DNA of 64,000 nucleotides. Origin: Phymorhynchus buccinoides (lineage: Eukaryota > Mollusca > Gastropoda > Neogastropoda > Raphitomidae). Under the pieces are notes generated by a model that ran no database searches, had not been told where the DNA came from, and was given only the letters and a program-made list of their open reading frames with translations. A program made the position numbers and the translations under genes. Position 1 is the stretch's first letter. Each line of letters opens with the position of its first letter. Location: contig CM065683.1 in assembly GCA_017654935.2 (NCBI GenBank), positions 3,399,879 to 3,463,878 of the forward strand, written 5' to 3'. This document shows positions 10,341 to 21,663 of the stretch, piece by piece.

Positions 10341-12834
10341 GCACAGCTACACCCTCCACCAGCCATGCTAAGGCTCTCCCTAGATCCGAAAGGTTCATTT
10401 TTCACTATACAACCATCGTTATTCAGCGATTAATTGCACCATGTCATTGGTTAAAATTTTGTACAGTTTAGCTCAATTCATTCTGTGAAAAAAATTCTGA
10501 TGCGCTAAATCTGACACTTTTAGGGGATTTGGGCACCTTTTCAATCGACGTATCCATCAGGAAGCGCAACACTTTTAAGCATTCAGTGTAAGGCCATGCC
10601 ACTTACGTATTTAACTGCAAAAGATTGGCATAACGGTTGCGAAGCGTTTTAAAGCTACAAGCGAATAAGTAAAGCATGTGCGGTTTGCAAGTGTTCCCTA
10701 TCTTTTTTGTGGGCAGCATAGTTGCTACGTTTCGTTTTGCTTGTTTCCTAACTATTAGATGAGTAGTGATACCACTAAAACGCCATGCTGGCTCATTGTA
10801 TTTTTAGCTGTAGCTGCTCTCTATATATTCTTGCTGCTTTTACAGTTTCTTCCCAATCCTTTTCTTATTAACGTTTCCAAATTTGCATACGAAATCTCTT
10901 TTTTTTTAAATGTTTTCTCTTAATTTAAAAACTTAGGCGACTTAGCTCTTGTCTTTTCGTTGGGCTTGTTTACTTAACCATTACCGAAATTAGATTCTGT
11001 CAAAAAATCAGCATTCATCTATGGATAGGATTAAAAGAAGTTGGACTGTTTTTCCAAATCGTGTGTCTGTTTTCTGGAATATGGTAGTGCAGGTATGTAA
11101 TGTCTGTGATTTCAGATTCTGCGCAAAGTGAGAAAGCGGCATTCTCACGAAGAGGTCAACTACTATCTTAGCGCCCGCAGCATGTCCCACACTCGCAGGT
11201 GCTTTGATTCTTCGCTGTCCTTTCTTTCTTACTGGCTGTGCATGGTCTTCACTTCGATATTTTCCCCGTCGCCGCTGCCTTGCCTTTTCTGTGTAGTTTT
11301 TGCTTGTTGTCACGATGGTGAAAGCCCAACTAGCTTGTTGTTTTCTTCTCCAGTCTCTTACAACAATCGTAGGTTAGTGACTCTTGGTAATTACCCCTGT
11401 GATTCGTTAGAGAATGGTTCCTGAAATAGTGGCAGAAACGCTCACGTCAGCATCACAGCAAGCAGCTTAGCAGAGATAGCTGAACAGTCTTTGAGCACTC
11501 CCAATTCATGCAACAGCCATTTCCAATCCAAACATTTTCTCTGAAACCAGAAATCTGCGACACAGTCAGTGCAAACCTCCGCCAGGACAGGTTAAATTCC
11601 AGTCTATTGATAGCCTGTTCACCCGTACGAGCTGAAAATGGACATGGATCTAGAGAGAGAGGGGGAAGCATGTAGCAGAATGACAATTCAAATATACTCC
11701 CCAAAAGTAAAATTAATAGTACGGAAGAAAGTCTAAAGGTAATACTTAATGTCATCTCAAATCAGGACTGTGTTGTTTTGACTGCAAGAAGCGATAGGGA
11801 TACATATATATCGTATCAGTGAATGTCTTCCCCGTGTGTCTTTGCCTTTAAATAATACCAACGTTCTGGAAAGTAATCTATCGTGACAGGTCGGCAGTCT
11901 TAGAAATTTTTGTTTTATATTTTCCTCTCTTTTTGTCTTCCTTTTCTTTACCCTTTTTTTCCTTATTCTGTTTTTAAAATGCTTTTTGTTGTTTAAGGTC
12001 TCTGCGCTTTACCGCTTTTCAAAGTTGTTGTTTTTAATTCATTTATTAGAATCTGTTTGAATGTTGGTATTGTAGGATACTTTCTTGTGTTGCGTTTTAG
12101 TGAACTCTTTTACTTTTATTTCCTCTTCGTTGTTTTGTTGGCTTTACTGTTTTTCTAAAACTTTCATTCCTCAGTGCTTTTAGTTGATGTTTTTATTCTA
12201 ATGTCCCGCTTATACTTGTCGTTTCTTCCTTTGTTGCTTCAATACGTTTGTCACTACATTAGTCATTGTTGTGTTTTATATGCTTTGCAATGTTGTTTGT
12301 TTGTGTGCTTGCGTAAATGGTTTTTGCTTTTATGCTTAGATTATTATGTTTTGTTATTTTCATATTATTTAATTTATATTGCTTACTTGATAGTTAAATG
12401 GCTATGCGTCGTATTGTTTTTCATTGTTCTTTGCTTACTTTTTCATCACGTTTCTTTTTGCATTCATTTATTGTGTTTTCCTGAAAGATGTATTTGCTGT
12501 GCTTTGATTATTTTGTTAAACCTTGTTTCGAATTCACAACAAATGAAAACAAAGTCTAAATTGAAACCCAAAACAACAGATGTAATCACACAAACAATAG
12601 AAGTTTCGGGTTCAACCCGTTGTCCAGTTGTCTTGCTTCGAATAATTCTATTTTGTAGTGCAGAATTTATCTTATATTTATTTTTCTGTTGGATTGTAAA
12701 GTGACCATATTGTAATTATCACTAACTTGTCATATTTAGGCCTAGTATGTTCACGAATTATGTCTTCAATAGTGCTCTCTCTCTCTCTCTCTCTCTCTAA
12801 AGCGCGGCAGATTGCTATAACCTGAATGTTTATT

Positions 12835-13717
<883 letters not shown>

Positions 13718-14379
13718 GGTTTATGCAGGAGGATTAAATAATTATTCTTCAGTATGTTTTTTCTTTTGCATTTCGTATTTTCCTGTTTCATATTCTTTGG
13801 TATTATTAGCGTTTGAACGGAGGAACCCCTACGACCCTCACTTTTTTTTTTATAGGAAATTAACATCTAAGCCAAGGTTGAAGATGACGGTCATTGGTCA
13901 AAGTTCAAGGTCATTGGAGCTAAAACTGGTTGGTCTAGCGTTTTCACGATCTAGTTACCTCTGCAAACATTGATGTCAATCAAATACTGATGCGTGGCTC
14001 TTGGGAACTCTTCTTCTTTTTCTTCTTCCTCTTGTGGCATATTATCTGATTGTGATTCATGAGGCATCAATTACTTTGGGGAAGAGTGTTTCGTGACAAC
14101 GCATTCAGGGGGGAAGAAGGATTAATCAAACATTATTATCATTAGCACCGTCATTGGCTCGTGGGCGTACGTCGCTCGCTTCCCTGATGGCTGATGTTAC
14201 GATATTGGTTTTCTGAAATTCCAGTTCATTACCTTGGTTAGTGTTCAGATCCCTTAGTCTCCTGTCTCTGGCATCATTCCACCCCCATCCTCTCTGCAGC
14301 CTCTTCTACCCCCCCCCCCCCCCCAACACACACACGCATGTCCCCCATCACCCCACTTTCCCCGGCCCTCTCTCTCTCT

Positions 14380-14551
14380 CTTTCTTGGGCTGGGGTAAAA
14401 AAGGCTGTCATTGCTTCTCATGTTCCCTGGTTAAATACAATTTCCGGTTTTCGTTTTCGTCTCTCTCTCTCTCTCTCTCTCTCTCTTGGTGGGCTGGGTG
14501 GAAAAAAGCTGTCATTGCTTATCTCATGTTCCCTGGTTAAATAAAATTTCG

Positions 14552-14633
<82 letters not shown>

Positions 14634-14694
14634 TGGGCTGGGTGGAAAAAAGCTGTCATTGCTTATCTCATGTTCCCTGGTTAAATAAAATTTC

Positions 14695-14752
<58 letters not shown>

Positions 14753-14802
14753 AAATTTCGTCGTTTTCTCTCTCTCTCTCTCTCTCTCGTCTCTCTCTTC
14801 TC

Positions 14803-14896
<94 letters not shown>
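14380..14896. repeat. Compound minisatellite: 65-75 bp unique unit alternating with (CT)n
   Basis: A unit reading about TGGGCTGGGTGGAAAAAAGC then TGTCATTGCTTATCTCATGT and TCCCTGGTTAAATAAAATTT occurs at about 14384-14460, 14486-14560 and 14630-14697, each followed by a CT tract. A fragment (TAAAATTTCG) recurs at 14752. Mirror in copy 2: about 46740-47420; copy 3: about 59580-60040. Confidence 0.85.
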
Positions 14897-14900
<4 letters not shown>

Positions 14901-15002
14901 TCTCTCGCTTCAGCATCCCTATTTCCTAACGAACACTATTATGTCTCTTATTATTAAATATGACAGATTTCATTAGCGTCATTTTTGCCTTGTCGGTGTA
15001 TA

Positions 15003-15221
15003 AGGGAAGACGGGGTAAAAAGCCCATGGGCGGGTAAGAAGCCCATGCCAATTATCTCATGAAATAAAGAAAATTTCAGTCAAATTTGCCCATGAGACGA
15101 ATGCTAAACATTAACACTCGTCTCGATCATGGGCAAAATGTGACTGAAATTTGCTTCATTTCATGAGATAATTGGCATGGGCTTCTTACCCGCCCATGGG
15201 CTTTTTACCCCGTTTTACCCT
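15003..15221. mobile_element. Palindromic MITE, AGGGGAAGACGGGGTAAA family, copy 1b
   Basis: A 219-bp fold-back element of the same family as 433-648. Its ends are AGGGAAGACGGGGTAAAAAG and CTTTTTACCCCGTTTTACCC plus T. The arms share CCCATGGGCGGGTAAGAAGC and its complement. Counterparts: 46407-46617 (copy 2) and about 60149-60382 (copy 3). Confidence 0.8.
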
Positions 15222-15479
15222 AGTGTGTGTCACAGTTGTGAAGAGCCACTCGCTTTCATGATCGGTCATCGGTCATGCGATTACTCGTGCATACCTGGTC
15301 TAGTATCAGGTACCACTTGACAGTGACATTGGAGCGAGATGGGGAACATTTTAGGAAATTGATGGTTTATTTCACGGATGACTTTTCACCTGCCTCGACT
15401 ATGAAACAAAATTAGGTTCGGGCAATCAACGCCCAATACCCCTAATCTGGTTTTGTTTTTATTTGTCAATCGCTCACGT

Positions 15480-15800
15480 GAGTGCTGATGCGTCATGCTG
15501 CCGTTATGCGTCTAACTAAGAAATAATTAGGCACCAGTATGCCCGTCTTCGGCTGGAGAGAAAAAAAATCTTTGTAAGAATTTTCTAGAACAAAGGCGGG
15601 AGAATGGACCAGTAAGGCAGAAAGATAGTAGATGACAGTAAGACAATCTTAGAGTTTCTAGAACAAAGGCAGGAGAATGGACCAGTAAGGCAGAAAGATA
15701 GTAGATGACAGTAAGCAAAGTGAAAAGGCAGAGCCAAAGAGAGTGACAGATTAGAGGAAGTTACAAGCTCAGAACTTTCAGAAGGAGGGGGCTATTTGTG
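15480..15800 (-). repeat. Dispersed GAA-tailed repeat, locus 3, with internal duplication
   Basis: Third locus of the family at 1795-2066. An internal segment of about 70 bp (TTCTAGAACAAAGGCGGGAG...GATGACAGTAAG) is tandemly duplicated (about 15583-15645 and 15653-15717). It is followed by a long G run at 15827-15841. Confidence 0.6.
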
Positions 15801-16083
15801 CGAAAGACCCCTGTATCCCCCATGAGGGGGGGGGGGGGGGGTAACCTATGCAATAATATGCATGTTTCTTCCCTTTGCATGTTACTCTTCATTGCAAAAT
15901 ATTCAAGGTGAACTTTTTTTCCTTGAAATAAATTACAGTCCACACACTCCCGAGTCTTTGCAACTGAAGAATAACAGGGGGGGGGGGGGGGGGAATGTGA
16001 CCAAGGTTACCACCTATCACCTATCCATACCATGCATGACCTGCAACGGTGTTTGACAACTTCTTTGTGCTGTCCCGCCACAG

Positions 16084-16572
16084 GTCCTCGCGCAGATGAA
16101 ACGCACGTGCACCACCAGGCTGAGCCCCGCGTGGCCCCAGGGCACCGAGCACACCATGGTCCGCGTCGGCACCCAGGCCAGCATGCTGCCACCCCCGCGC
16201 AGCGACGAAATGGAATCGTCCATGACGGAACCCTCTGCTCAGCATCTCCTGAGGTCCAACAGAGTCAATAACTCTCTCAGTGGCGGCAGACAACGAACAA
16301 AATCTGTCCCTTTCGCTGACGACAATGATGGTGTTGAAACCACGAACGGGAGGCGAGTTCCCGGTAGTGGTGAAACTAATTATGGCGGTGTTGGTGGCTT
16401 GCTCAACAACTGCGCAGGCGCTGCCGGAAGTGGGAATACCACCACGACGACTTCCGCTTCCTGTGCCAAGGGGTGCTACTCTTACATTCCCATGAGAACT
16501 CTGTCTGTGTCTGGTGGTGGTGCTAAGATGGCGCCTCAACAGCCCGAGTCTCCCATGTCCAAGTTTCTTTGA
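16084..16572 (+). CDS. Class B GPCR, C-terminal cytoplasmic tail exon, copy 1
   Basis: Acceptor CCGCCACAG ends at 16083. The frame follows phase 0 from the TM7 exon, so ...CFFNGE continues as VLAQMKRTC, the start of helix 8 and the cytoplasmic tail. The 162 sense codons end at TGA 16570-16572. The tail is low-complexity, rich in Ser, Thr, Gly and Asn (a TTTTT run and Gly-Gly repeats), with many possible phosphorylation sites and the ending PESPMSKFL. Tails of this family are poorly conserved, so identity rests on the two upstream exons and on phase. The exon reads identically in all three copies. Confidence 0.8.
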   Translation, partial: VLAQMKRTCTTRLSPAWPQGTEHTMVRVGTQASMLPPPRSDEMESSMTEPSAQHLLRSNRVNNSLSGGRQRTKSVPFADDNDGVETTNGRRVPGSGETNYGGVGGLLNNCAGAAGSGNTTTTTSASCAKGCYSYIPMRTLSVSGGGAKMAPQQPESPMSKFL

Positions 16573-16661
16573 GCGCCTGTGTGGTTTTTGTTTATGGAGT
16601 GGGTTTTTTATGATGATTGAGTGGTTGGGCGATGGATGGATTGATTTGTAAAGGTAAAAGA

Positions 16662-16694
<33 letters not shown>

Positions 16695-17300
16695 GTTATT
16701 ACATTTCTCAGCTCCCCCCACATTTTCACACCTGCCTTTCTGAAGAAAATTAGTTCTATTCAGTAAGGAGTGTCAAATTTTCACTCATGAGCATTGCCTA
16801 AGTTCAGGCCAAGAGGACGTAAAATCTTATATTTCATTCATTCTAACTTGCTTACCGTGACGGTACAAACCTGTTCAAAAGGCGGAGGGATAGTAACTAC
16901 AGGGTAGTCCAAAACTACTAGATCTTTTTATCATATGCAGGGATTGTATCATTAATAGGTGTGTAGCCATAATTGCGCAACAACTCTTAGAATAGGCCTA
17001 ACTAGCTGACCTCATTCTTCCTGCTCTATCACTTATGCTCTTCACGTGCACAGCACATGCCACACTCTCCATTGGTCAGTCTGGCACCAAAACAACGCTA
17101 TCCCTCCCGTCCCGCTCTGTCTACTTCTAGCCTACTCCACACTCCCTACTAGACACGCTATCAGCAGCAAGCCTTTGTCTCCGTGTTCCATGCTTATCCT
17201 GTGTACTGTGTAGTGATAATAAACGTGCTTAATACATGATCCTTGTAGTCAGTTGTGTTTCCTCTTGGATGTCGTATACATGTGTGAAACAACAACAGTC
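16573..17300 (+). other. Probable GPCR 3' UTR / LTR-like segment
   Basis: Downstream of the stop lie a 26-base C run (about 16669-16694), then a segment ending with AATAAA (17218-17223). Bases about 16960-17296 begin TGTGTAGCC and end CAACAACA, contain a polyadenylation signal and lack coding capacity. That would suit a solo LTR, or simply the transcript 3' end. Two 34-bp near-identical direct repeats (16886-16920 and 17311-17343, AGGGATAGTAACTACAGG core) bracket it. Which of the two makes the real poly(A) site is undecided. Confidence 0.35.
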
Positions 17301-17758
17301 AACTCACTATAGGGATAGTAACTACAGGATATTCCAAAACGACTGGGTTTTTTTAATAATTATTCCTATCATAACTTGATCTATTATTGGTAATTGGGTA
17401 GAAAGAGGAAAGGGGTGGGGGAGAGATTTAGCTGATTTCTCGGGAAATATTGACAATGTTAACGGGCTAGCTTGTCTCCGCACTGTTCAATCAACAATTT
17501 CTGAGGCCTACCCTACCTACCCAAATTAGGGGTATGTTGGGCCTGTGTTCATCCTGACATCCCTTCTGGCAGCGTGGACTATTTAGTATCTATCAGAAGT
17601 TCCCCATTAAGCCCGTCAATTTAGCGTACGTCCACTTCGTTGGAGACTCCTTGATTGTAGAGATTTGGGGTCAGCTTTCCGTTGACACAGACACCTCATC
17701 TCATCACACCAGAAATACTTATTGTTGTGTATTAGTAATATAGGATTTCTGGTTACTA

Positions 17759-17923
17759 CAGTGGAACCTCCATTATAAGACCTCCCATTATAAGACTCCC
17801 TCCCCACATAAGCCCTACTTCTCTGAGTACATAAAATTACCTTCTTTGTAAGTATTAAAACCCCTCCCTTATAAGACCTCATTTTGGATGATTTCTGAAG
17901 GTCTTATAAGGGAGGTTCCACTG
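17759..17923. mobile_element. Tigger/pogo-like MITE, CAGTGGAACCTCC family, copy 1-1
   Basis: A 165-bp element with ends CAGTGGAACCTCCATTATAA and TTATAAGGGAGGTTCCACTG, flanked by TA on both sides, the target duplication of the Tc1/mariner/pogo superfamily. The interior repeats TATAAGAC words. The internal structure differs from its counterparts in copy 2 (43749-43896) and copy 3 (62382-62527), which agree with each other. Confidence 0.8.
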
Positions 17924-18577
17924 TATTGTATGGATCGATAAGCCAGTCGATGTTGGTGAATCTCGAGGTCTTAGTCATTTTGTTGTGTGTGAAAATGATT
18001 TTTTGTAACCCTTTCACTGCCAGAGAAAAAAACGATAAATACTTTCCTTATAAACTTTAACTCTTCTAGCACCAAGGGCAGAATATATTCGCCCAAGAGA
18101 TCACTCTACACTCCCACCAAATGCAAAGACATTCACTGCCAAGTACCCTGCCATGTGTTTGTTTATTTTCAGAACTAATGTCACTAGTGCACACAAATTT
18201 ACTTCCCTTGAAGCAAATGCATCAGATTGACAGCAGTCTATTAGTTCCGCACATATACGAGGGCTGCCTGCCAGAACGGTCTATCTCAAAAGGAATAAAG
18301 AACACAGATAGGCAGTTCTGGCATTCACCCCTCTGGCTGGAACGACTTTGAATAGGACGTCCTGCCATTTCGATTTGTGTTTGCTTTTTAAACGAATCAG
18401 CTATGTCTGCTTTTGCTGCACCGGATTTATGGTCAACACACGCACAACCACTTGCTACATAGGCCTGTTAAGAACCTGCTACACTACATACAATTTGCTT
18501 GAATGCGATGCGATTTTGACTATGTGAGTTATGATTCACGTGAAAATCATAGGTCTACTTGAGCATAGTGAGCGAAA

Positions 18578-18728
18578 CTTCTTTGACCCACTTAGCTTGA
18601 CCCATTCGTTTAAATAAACAAACTTCTTTGACCCACTTAGCTTGACCCATTCGTTTAAATAAACTTCTTTGACCCACTTAGCTTGACCCATTCGTTTAAA
18701 TAAACAAACTTCTTTGACCCACTTAGCT
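18578..18728. repeat. 45-bp tandem repeat, about 3.3 units
   Basis: The unit begins CTTCTTTGACCCACTTAGCT and ends with TTTAAATAAACAAA. Starts are at 18578, 18623, 18664 and 18709 (one unit is 41 bp). Copy 2 (about 42945-43050) and copy 3 (about 63193-63303) have one unit fewer and share a C-to-T variant. Confidence 0.9.
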
Positions 18729-19073
18729 GTACAACCAATGAGCCTGCCTCTGACTCTACCCCTCCCAAGTCTTCATACCTCACAGGTAGATTCCTTCTCA
18801 TCATCCAACAATTTCAACCCACCCTTCACGAGCAGCCCCAAAAGGCGCTCAGACAAAAAGAAAACGCCAACAAGTTGTCTAGTTCCCCAGAATCTTCCAA
18901 CTCGACAACGTTCTCATTCAACATCCCAACCAAAACATCAAATCTCTGTGTTATGACTATCAACTGTCGGAGCATCTTTGAGAAGCAATCTGAATTTGCC
19001 ACCTTACTTGATTACATCAAACCTGACATAGTCTGTGGAACAGAATCCTGGCTACGTGGCATCAAACCAAGTA

Positions 19074-20029
19074 CAGTGAAACCCGCTTTATTTCAAGTGC
19101 TTTGGGACCACCAAATGACTTGAAATTATCCGAGTGCTCAGTTAATTTCAAGTTTTTGCCTAATCCAACACAAAATTGAAATTAACCGAGCAAGACGGGG
19201 GAGAAAGGATTTTTTTTTTATAGTATGGATATTTTCACATTGATTTATGTGTTTAGAAAGTGTACACTTGTATCTTTTATATACTTTACCAGAAATACAA
19301 GCTGTTCTACTTTCGGCTAAATGGTATTTCACCGTCATCGTCACTGATCTCTTAACTCAGGGGTGGGGTGTTGAGGCACCACAGATGACTTCCTGACAAA
19401 TCTTCCGCCATCAGTCCCGGTCATGTGCTGCTCTTTGTGACTTTGCGGAAAAAAACACCCCCCAAAAACCCAGCCCTGTCCTCTCCCGGATACAAATGTA
19501 ATAGCCTCCCACCTCTGTCTGTCTCTTTGTCTTCCTTGAGCTATTGTGCCTTGCAGGATGCTTTTTTGTGCAAGGCCATTTGATCTCGTCACATGTCCGT
19601 ACCACTTCAGTTTCCTTTCTTGACGATGGTGAGCAGGTAGTCATGAGGTCCAATGATTCTGTCCCTGACTTCCTCATTTATGATACAGTATGGTCTTTGT
19701 ATGAGATGTTCAGGATCTTGCGGTAAAAAAATTGAAGTAAAAGTGTATTGACTTGAAATTAGGTGAGCAAAAAAATTGAATTTAGCCGATCTCCTCCTCT
19801 TGAAAAATGTGTTGACTTGAAATTAACCGAGCACTTGAAATTAACCGGGTTTCGCTTCAGTTGGGACAGAGATTTTACTTGAAATTAACCGATAATTGAA
19901 ATTAACCGAATTGAAATCATCCGGGGTTTTGCAACAGATAGAAAGAAGCCCTCGGGCCGGGACCTTAGAATGAATTGAAATTATCCCGAAATTGAAAATA
20001 ACCGAGTTGAAATTAAGCGGGTTTCACTG
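19074..20029. mobile_element. 956-bp pogo/Tigger-like element inserted in the LINE endonuclease, copy 1
   Basis: Ends CAGTGAAACCCGCTTTATTT and AATTAAGCGGGTTTCACTG are complementary and flanked by TA on each side (19072-19073 and 20030-20031). Removing the element and one TA rejoins the endonuclease reading in frame. The interior is full of GAAATTAACCGA-type words plus an antisense LINE fragment. No transposase is seen. Counterparts: 41625-42580 (copy 2) and from 63646 (copy 3, cut by the window end). Confidence 0.85.
19338..19735 (-). pseudogene. Fragment of LINE reverse-transcriptase C-terminus inside the TIR element
   Basis: Read on the minus strand across frames, it gives RKILNISYKDHTVS, GPHDYLLTIVKKGN, TRSNGLAQKSILQGTIAQGR, SQRAAHDRD and RKSSVVPQ. 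This pattern (H-TR-GL-K-ILQGT...QRA--R--W) is the C-terminal tail of molluscan and cnidarian LINE ORF2 proteins. It is a different LINE from the host element. Stops and frameshifts show it is dead. Confidence 0.65.
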
Positions 20030-20682
20030 TAAAAATCCAGCCCCTAATCATACATTTTTTTAAATTAAATCATCTGAGGTATTCCCCAAAGAGTGCAATG
20101 CCTTCCGTAATGACCGATCAACCCTAGGCGGAGGGACTTTCATCCTCACACATGAGTCCCTGGCCACCATAGAACAACCTGAGCTAGTCATAAACTGTGA
20201 GATTGAATGGGTTAAAGTCAAACTTCAAGGAGCCAAAGACCTTTTCACTGGAGCCTTTTAACCAAAAAGACCTTCAAGACTCCCTTAATGTATTAACAGC
20301 TGACGGCAAAAAACAGAAACACCTAATTCTTTCTGGTGATTTCAACTGCCCAGACATCAATTGGGAAAACAACACCCTGCACACTTCTGCAAGCGACCGT
20401 CATGTTCAACAAACCCTGATAGACTTTGCCTCCTCAAACCTGCTATCCCAAACACAAACCCAGCCAACCCATGAAAAAGCAGTTCCCGATCTTCTCTTCA
20501 CCACCAATCCTTCACTCCTCAAATCTTCCACCATCATTCCTGGTATTTCAGACCATGATATCGTCATTTCTGACTTTGACTGCAAACCGCAAACATCCCC
20601 TCAACCAAAACGCAAGACCTACAAATTTAAGAAAGCCAACTGGGATGCACTCAAAAATGACATCAAGACAGCTGCCGACAAC

Positions 20683-21663
20683 ATCATCAAGGACTACGAC
20701 AATGGAGCAGACACATCAACACTATGGACCTCTTTCAAGATGCAGCTCCTGTCTGCTATCAATACACACATCAACATCAAGGACTATGACAATGGAGCAG
20801 ACACATCAACACTATGGACCTCTTTCAAGATGCAGCTCCTGTCTGCTATCAATAAACACAACATCATCAAGGACTACAACAATGGAGAAGACACATCAAC
20901 ACTATGGACCTCATTCAAGATGCAGCTCCTGTCTGCTATCAATGCACACAACATCATCAAGGACTACAACAATGCAGAAGACACATCAACACTATGGACC
21001 TCTTTCAAGATGCAGCTCCTGTCTGCTATCAATGCACACAACATCATCAAGGACTACAACAATGGAGAAGACACATCAACACTAATGACCTCTTTCAAGA
21101 TGCAGCTCCTGTCTGCTATCAATGCACACAACATCATCAAGGACTACAACAATGCAGAAGACACATCAACACTATGGACCTCTTTCAAGATGCAGCTCCT
21201 GTCTGCTATCAATGCACACAACATCATCAAGGACTACAACAATGCAGAAGACACATCAACACTATGGACCTCTTTCAAGATGCAGCTCCTGTCTGCTATC
21301 AATGCACACAACATCATCAAGGACTACAACAATGGAGCAGACACATCAACACTATGGACCTCTTTCAAGATGCAGCTCCTGTCTGCTATCAATACACACA
21401 TCATCAAGGACTACGACAATGGAGCAGACGCATCAACACTATGGACCTCATTCAAGATGCAGCTCCTGTCTGCTATCAATACACACATCATCAAGGACTA
21501 CAACAATGGAGAAGACACATCAACACTATGGACCTCATTCAAGATGCAGCTCCTGTCTGCTATCAATAAACACAACATCATCAAGGACTACGACAATGGA
21601 GCAGACGCATCAACACTATGGACCTCATTCAAGATGCAGCTCCTGTCTGCTATCAATACACAC
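20683..21663 (+). repeat. In-frame 90-bp (30-residue) tandem array, 11 units, copy 1
   Basis: Eleven units of about 90 bp (three are 87 bp) encode IIKDYNNGEDTSTLWTSFKM then QLLSAINTH(N). They lie between the endonuclease and reverse transcriptase of the LINE. Units vary at a few residues (D/N, GAD/GED/AED, W/M, THI/KHN/AHN). All three forward frames stay largely open because the period is a multiple of three. Copy 2 has four units (40613-40971). Confidence 0.95.

Noticed and set aside
12174..12704. 176-residue hydrophobic Leu/Cys/Phe-rich frame that looks like a membrane protein
   Set aside because: T-rich intronic DNA gives such frames by composition. There is no recognised motif and no conserved start.
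16021..16539. Antisense frame of 172 residues opposite the receptor tail exon
   Set aside because: Shadow of a GC-rich coding exon. The plus-strand exon has correct splice phase with the TM7 exon.
16960..17300. Solo LTR flanked by 34-bp direct repeats
   Set aside because: TG...CA-like ends and AATAAA are suggestive, but no short target duplication or primer-binding context could be fixed. Kept only as a low-confidence note.
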